Shown: one piece after another, positions 62,307-64,000 of the stretch | Position numbering within the stretch: position 1 is the stretch's first letter | Layout of the letters: the number at the start of each line of letters is the position of its first letter | Source of the DNA: Mesorhizobium loti | Lineage (GTDB): Bacteria; Pseudomonadota; Alphaproteobacteria; Rhizobiales; Rhizobiaceae | DNA length: 64,000 nt | Assembly: GCA_002356515.1 (NCBI GenBank) | Contig: AP017605.1 | Location: 2,604,001-2,668,000 of the forward strand | Reading direction: 5' to 3' | The notes under the pieces: generated by a model | What the model was told of the DNA's origin: nothing | Seen by the model: only the letters and a program-made list of their open reading frames with translations | Database searches by the model: none | Translations under genes and position numbers: made by a program

Positions 62307-63656
62307 TCATTTGCTCGCCCTCAAGAACCAATTCCATTGATGGGCATCGATCGCGCTCGGCCTGATCGACAGCAGTGCAAAAACCAAGCCTGGCATGATT
62401 TTCAGGCGCTTGCCGATATAGACAGCCATGGCAACGCTCCAGATGCTCAGGGCTAGCGCGACACCCACGGCGGCGCCAATCGGGCCGTAAATCGCGACGC
62501 CCGCTGCACAGGCTATGATATTGGCCACAGCACCGGCAATCATGGTCGTTGCGGCGGCCCATTCGTTTCCAGTCATGGTCAGGAGATTCTGCTGAGGCCC
62601 ACACAGCGCGACAAACACGTATCCCAAGATGAGAACCCGCGCGATCGGCGCGCCCGCGGCGTAACCCTCACCGAAGAACCTCAAGAACGGCTCGGCGATC
62701 ACCATCATTGGGATGGCGACAACGACGGCGCCGCCAGCAGAAAGCAAGGTAGCCCGCGCGAACAGCTGCTGAAGTCCGTTGCGATCGCCTCTGGCATACA
62801 GATCGGCAGCCGTTGGCGAAAACATGGTGGCGACGGCAATGCGGGAGAGCCCCACAAGCATCGCTATATTCAACGCCAAGGCGAAAATACCAGCTTCACG
62901 GATATGGTCTGTCCAGCCCAAAACCAGCACGCCTGCTCGGCTGACGAAAACATCGAGCCCGGTGATGAGCATGAGTGGGGGGACTGCAAACCACCACTCT
63001 CTCGATGCATAAGTGGGCTTAGCCTGCCGCAGGCCGGGTGGTTCAAACTTCCTGGCGGTGATGAACACCAGCCCAACCGTGAAGGCGGAACTTACCACCA
63101 CGGCGAGGGTCACGGATGGCGCGTCCACCGTTCGCAATCCGGACTTGGCCAGCAGTGCCACCAGCACGAGCAGGAGCCCGTCTCGTACGATGCGCTCCGG
63201 CAACAGCGCAGAGACAACGCCACCGAACGCACGCACCAGCGTGGCTCCGAGAGCATAAGCGGTAATCAAGGGCACGGCCACCATACCGAGCATGATGCTT
63301 GTCTCAAGCCCACTTTGCTTGTGGTCTGAAAAAAGCAGCACGGAGGCAGCGCCGATCATCCCGAACAACGTCGCCGCAATCAGCGATCTTTGCAGGGCAA
63401 ATCTTATCACCCCCCGCGCCAGATCAAGCCTGCCGTTGGCTCTGTAGGCAGGGACAAAACGCAACAATGATACGTTGAAGCCAAGCGTTGCCAGATAGGC
63501 GAGCACGGAGGTCCATGCCAGAACGTAGGAATAGATGCCGTAGTTGCGTGGCCCGATGAGGCGTGCAATTGCCAACTGCGCAAGACTGGTCAGCCCAGCG
63601 CCTCCAATATAGATCAACAGAGCGAAGATGCTCGCCCAGGCGAGTCGCGAACCCAT
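62307..63656 (-). CDS. Polysaccharide flippase (Wzx/MATE-type)
   Basis: The 449-residue product runs from the ATG at 63656 (MGSRLAWASIFALLIYIGG). It has 12-14 hydrophobic helices with the usual start GAGLTSLAQLAIARLIGPRNYG and scattered charged loops (MFSPTAADLYARGD). It would flip lipid-linked oligosaccharide to the periplasm. The reading frame stays open upstream to the window edge, with other starts at 63896 and 63992, so a longer N-terminus cannot be excluded. The extra residues are not hydrophobic and are more AT-rich in DNA, which favours the shorter start. The space from 62046 to 62306 upstream of the acyltransferase shows no gene. Confidence 0.88.
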   Translation of the reverse strand: MGSRLAWASIFALLIYIGGAGLTSLAQLAIARLIGPRNYGIYSYVLAWTSVLAYLATLGFNVSLLRFVPAYRANGRLDLARGVIRFALQRSLIAATLFGMIGAASVLLFSDHKQSGLETSIMLGMVAVPLITAYALGATLVRAFGGVVSALLPERIVRDGLLLVLVALLAKSGLRTVDAPSVTLAVVVSSAFTVGLVFITARKFEPPGLRQAKPTYASREWWFAVPPLMLITGLDVFVSRAGVLVLGWTDHIREAGIFALALNIAMLVGLSRIAVATMFSPTAADLYARGDRNGLQQLFARATLLSAGGAVVVAIPMMVIAEPFLRFFGEGYAAGAPIARVLILGYVFVALCGPQQNLLTMTGNEWAAATTMIAGAVANIIACAAGVAIYGPIGAAVGVALALSIWSVAMAVYIGKRLKIMPGLVFALLSIRPSAIDAHQWNWFLRASK

Positions 63657-64000
63657 GTCCTTGTTCCGCGGTGGCGCCGTTGCCGAAGCAGGAACGCCGA
63701 TGGGAAGATTCGGGAACTCCCTTTGTTTTTCGGCGGCCGGCCTATCTGTGCGTAACAATGCGGAAATTATTTGCTTCTCGACATAACAAATACTTTTGAA
63801 GGTCGATTGACGGTCAACGTTGTCGACGGAAATGATTTCCCGACCCGAAGTCGTCAGGAGATCATTTATCGATTCAAAAACACCAATAGAGCGCATATTC
63901 ACGCTCAAGTCGGCCTCGAAAATTCGTTCTGCCGGCGGCTCGCGCTCGATACGCTGTCGGAGCCGAGTCTCCACAACCGCGGCTGGCACCACCAGCCTGA
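63657..64000. other. Region upstream of the flippase, to the window edge
   Basis: It contains an AT-richer stretch at 63750-63850 that may hold the flippase promoter. The minus-strand frame is open throughout, so part of it could be coding. I cannot decide without the sequence beyond 64000. Confidence 0.35.

Noticed and set aside
1..64000. tRNA, rRNA or phage attachment sites
   Set aside because: No cloverleaf, rRNA core sequence, phage gene or tRNA-proximal integrase was recognised by reading.

Overview
The window looks like chromosomal DNA of a Mesorhizobium-like member of the Rhizobiales. The evidence is the uniformly high GC, the family mix (exo-type polysaccharide genes, PrsD/PrsE-like type I secretion, an HWE-type kinase, alphaproteobacterial CsgH, an IS30 and an IS21 remnant) and Shine-Dalgarno sequences of the GGAG type. 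I could not run any search, so all names rest on motifs, order and length.

Left part (1-15.3 kb): scattered accessory genes and many gene remains. It holds a PAS/LuxR-type regulator, decayed pieces of an ATP-dependent DNA ligase, a serine recombinase, a CDF metal transporter, an IS21 istB, a glucoamylase-like protein and a DMT transporter. Intact genes include a winged-helix/TPR regulator, a VOC protein, a large caspase-fold protein whose catalytic Cys is Ala, an O-methyltransferase, and a small curli-like set (two curlin-repeat proteins and CsgH).

Phosphorelay block (15.3-21.8 kb): on the minus strand lie a soluble hybrid kinase with four GAF domains and two receivers, a stand-alone HPt protein, and a receiver domain fused to a ten-helix DMT (EamA-type) transporter. 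This appears to be a complete phosphorelay ending in a membrane transporter and is the most unusual thing in the window. An intact IS30 element (22.0-23.2 kb) sits just upstream of it.

Efflux/lipid block (23.5-30.6 kb): an RND pump and adaptor are divergent from tetR-fabF-SDR. A clear palindromic operator lies between the two units, and near-identical 37-bp hairpin repeats flank the whole block.

Biosynthetic block (31.2-40.7 kb): a tightly coupled minus-strand operon encodes an A-PCP-TE NRPS-like protein, a NadE-type synthetase, AsnB, an AMP-forming ligase and an acyl carrier protein. A PrmC-like methyltransferase and a P-loop kinase-like protein sit beside it. It looks like a cluster for a small amidated or acylated metabolite or surface modification that I cannot name.

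Surface polysaccharide block (40.7-64 kb): glmS, a long coiled-coil protein and a type I secretion pair come first. Then comes an operon running nucleotidyltransferase, aminotransferase, initiating sugar transferase, LegB-like 4,6-dehydratase, propeller-like exported protein, ExoF-like export protein, methyltransferase. A LuxR-type response regulator, an HWE-type kinase and a second copy of the PAS/LuxR regulator follow, then a UDP-glucuronate-4-epimerase-like protein, an acyltransferase-3 and a flippase. Together these probably make, export and regulate a polysaccharide that contains an amino-deoxy sugar.
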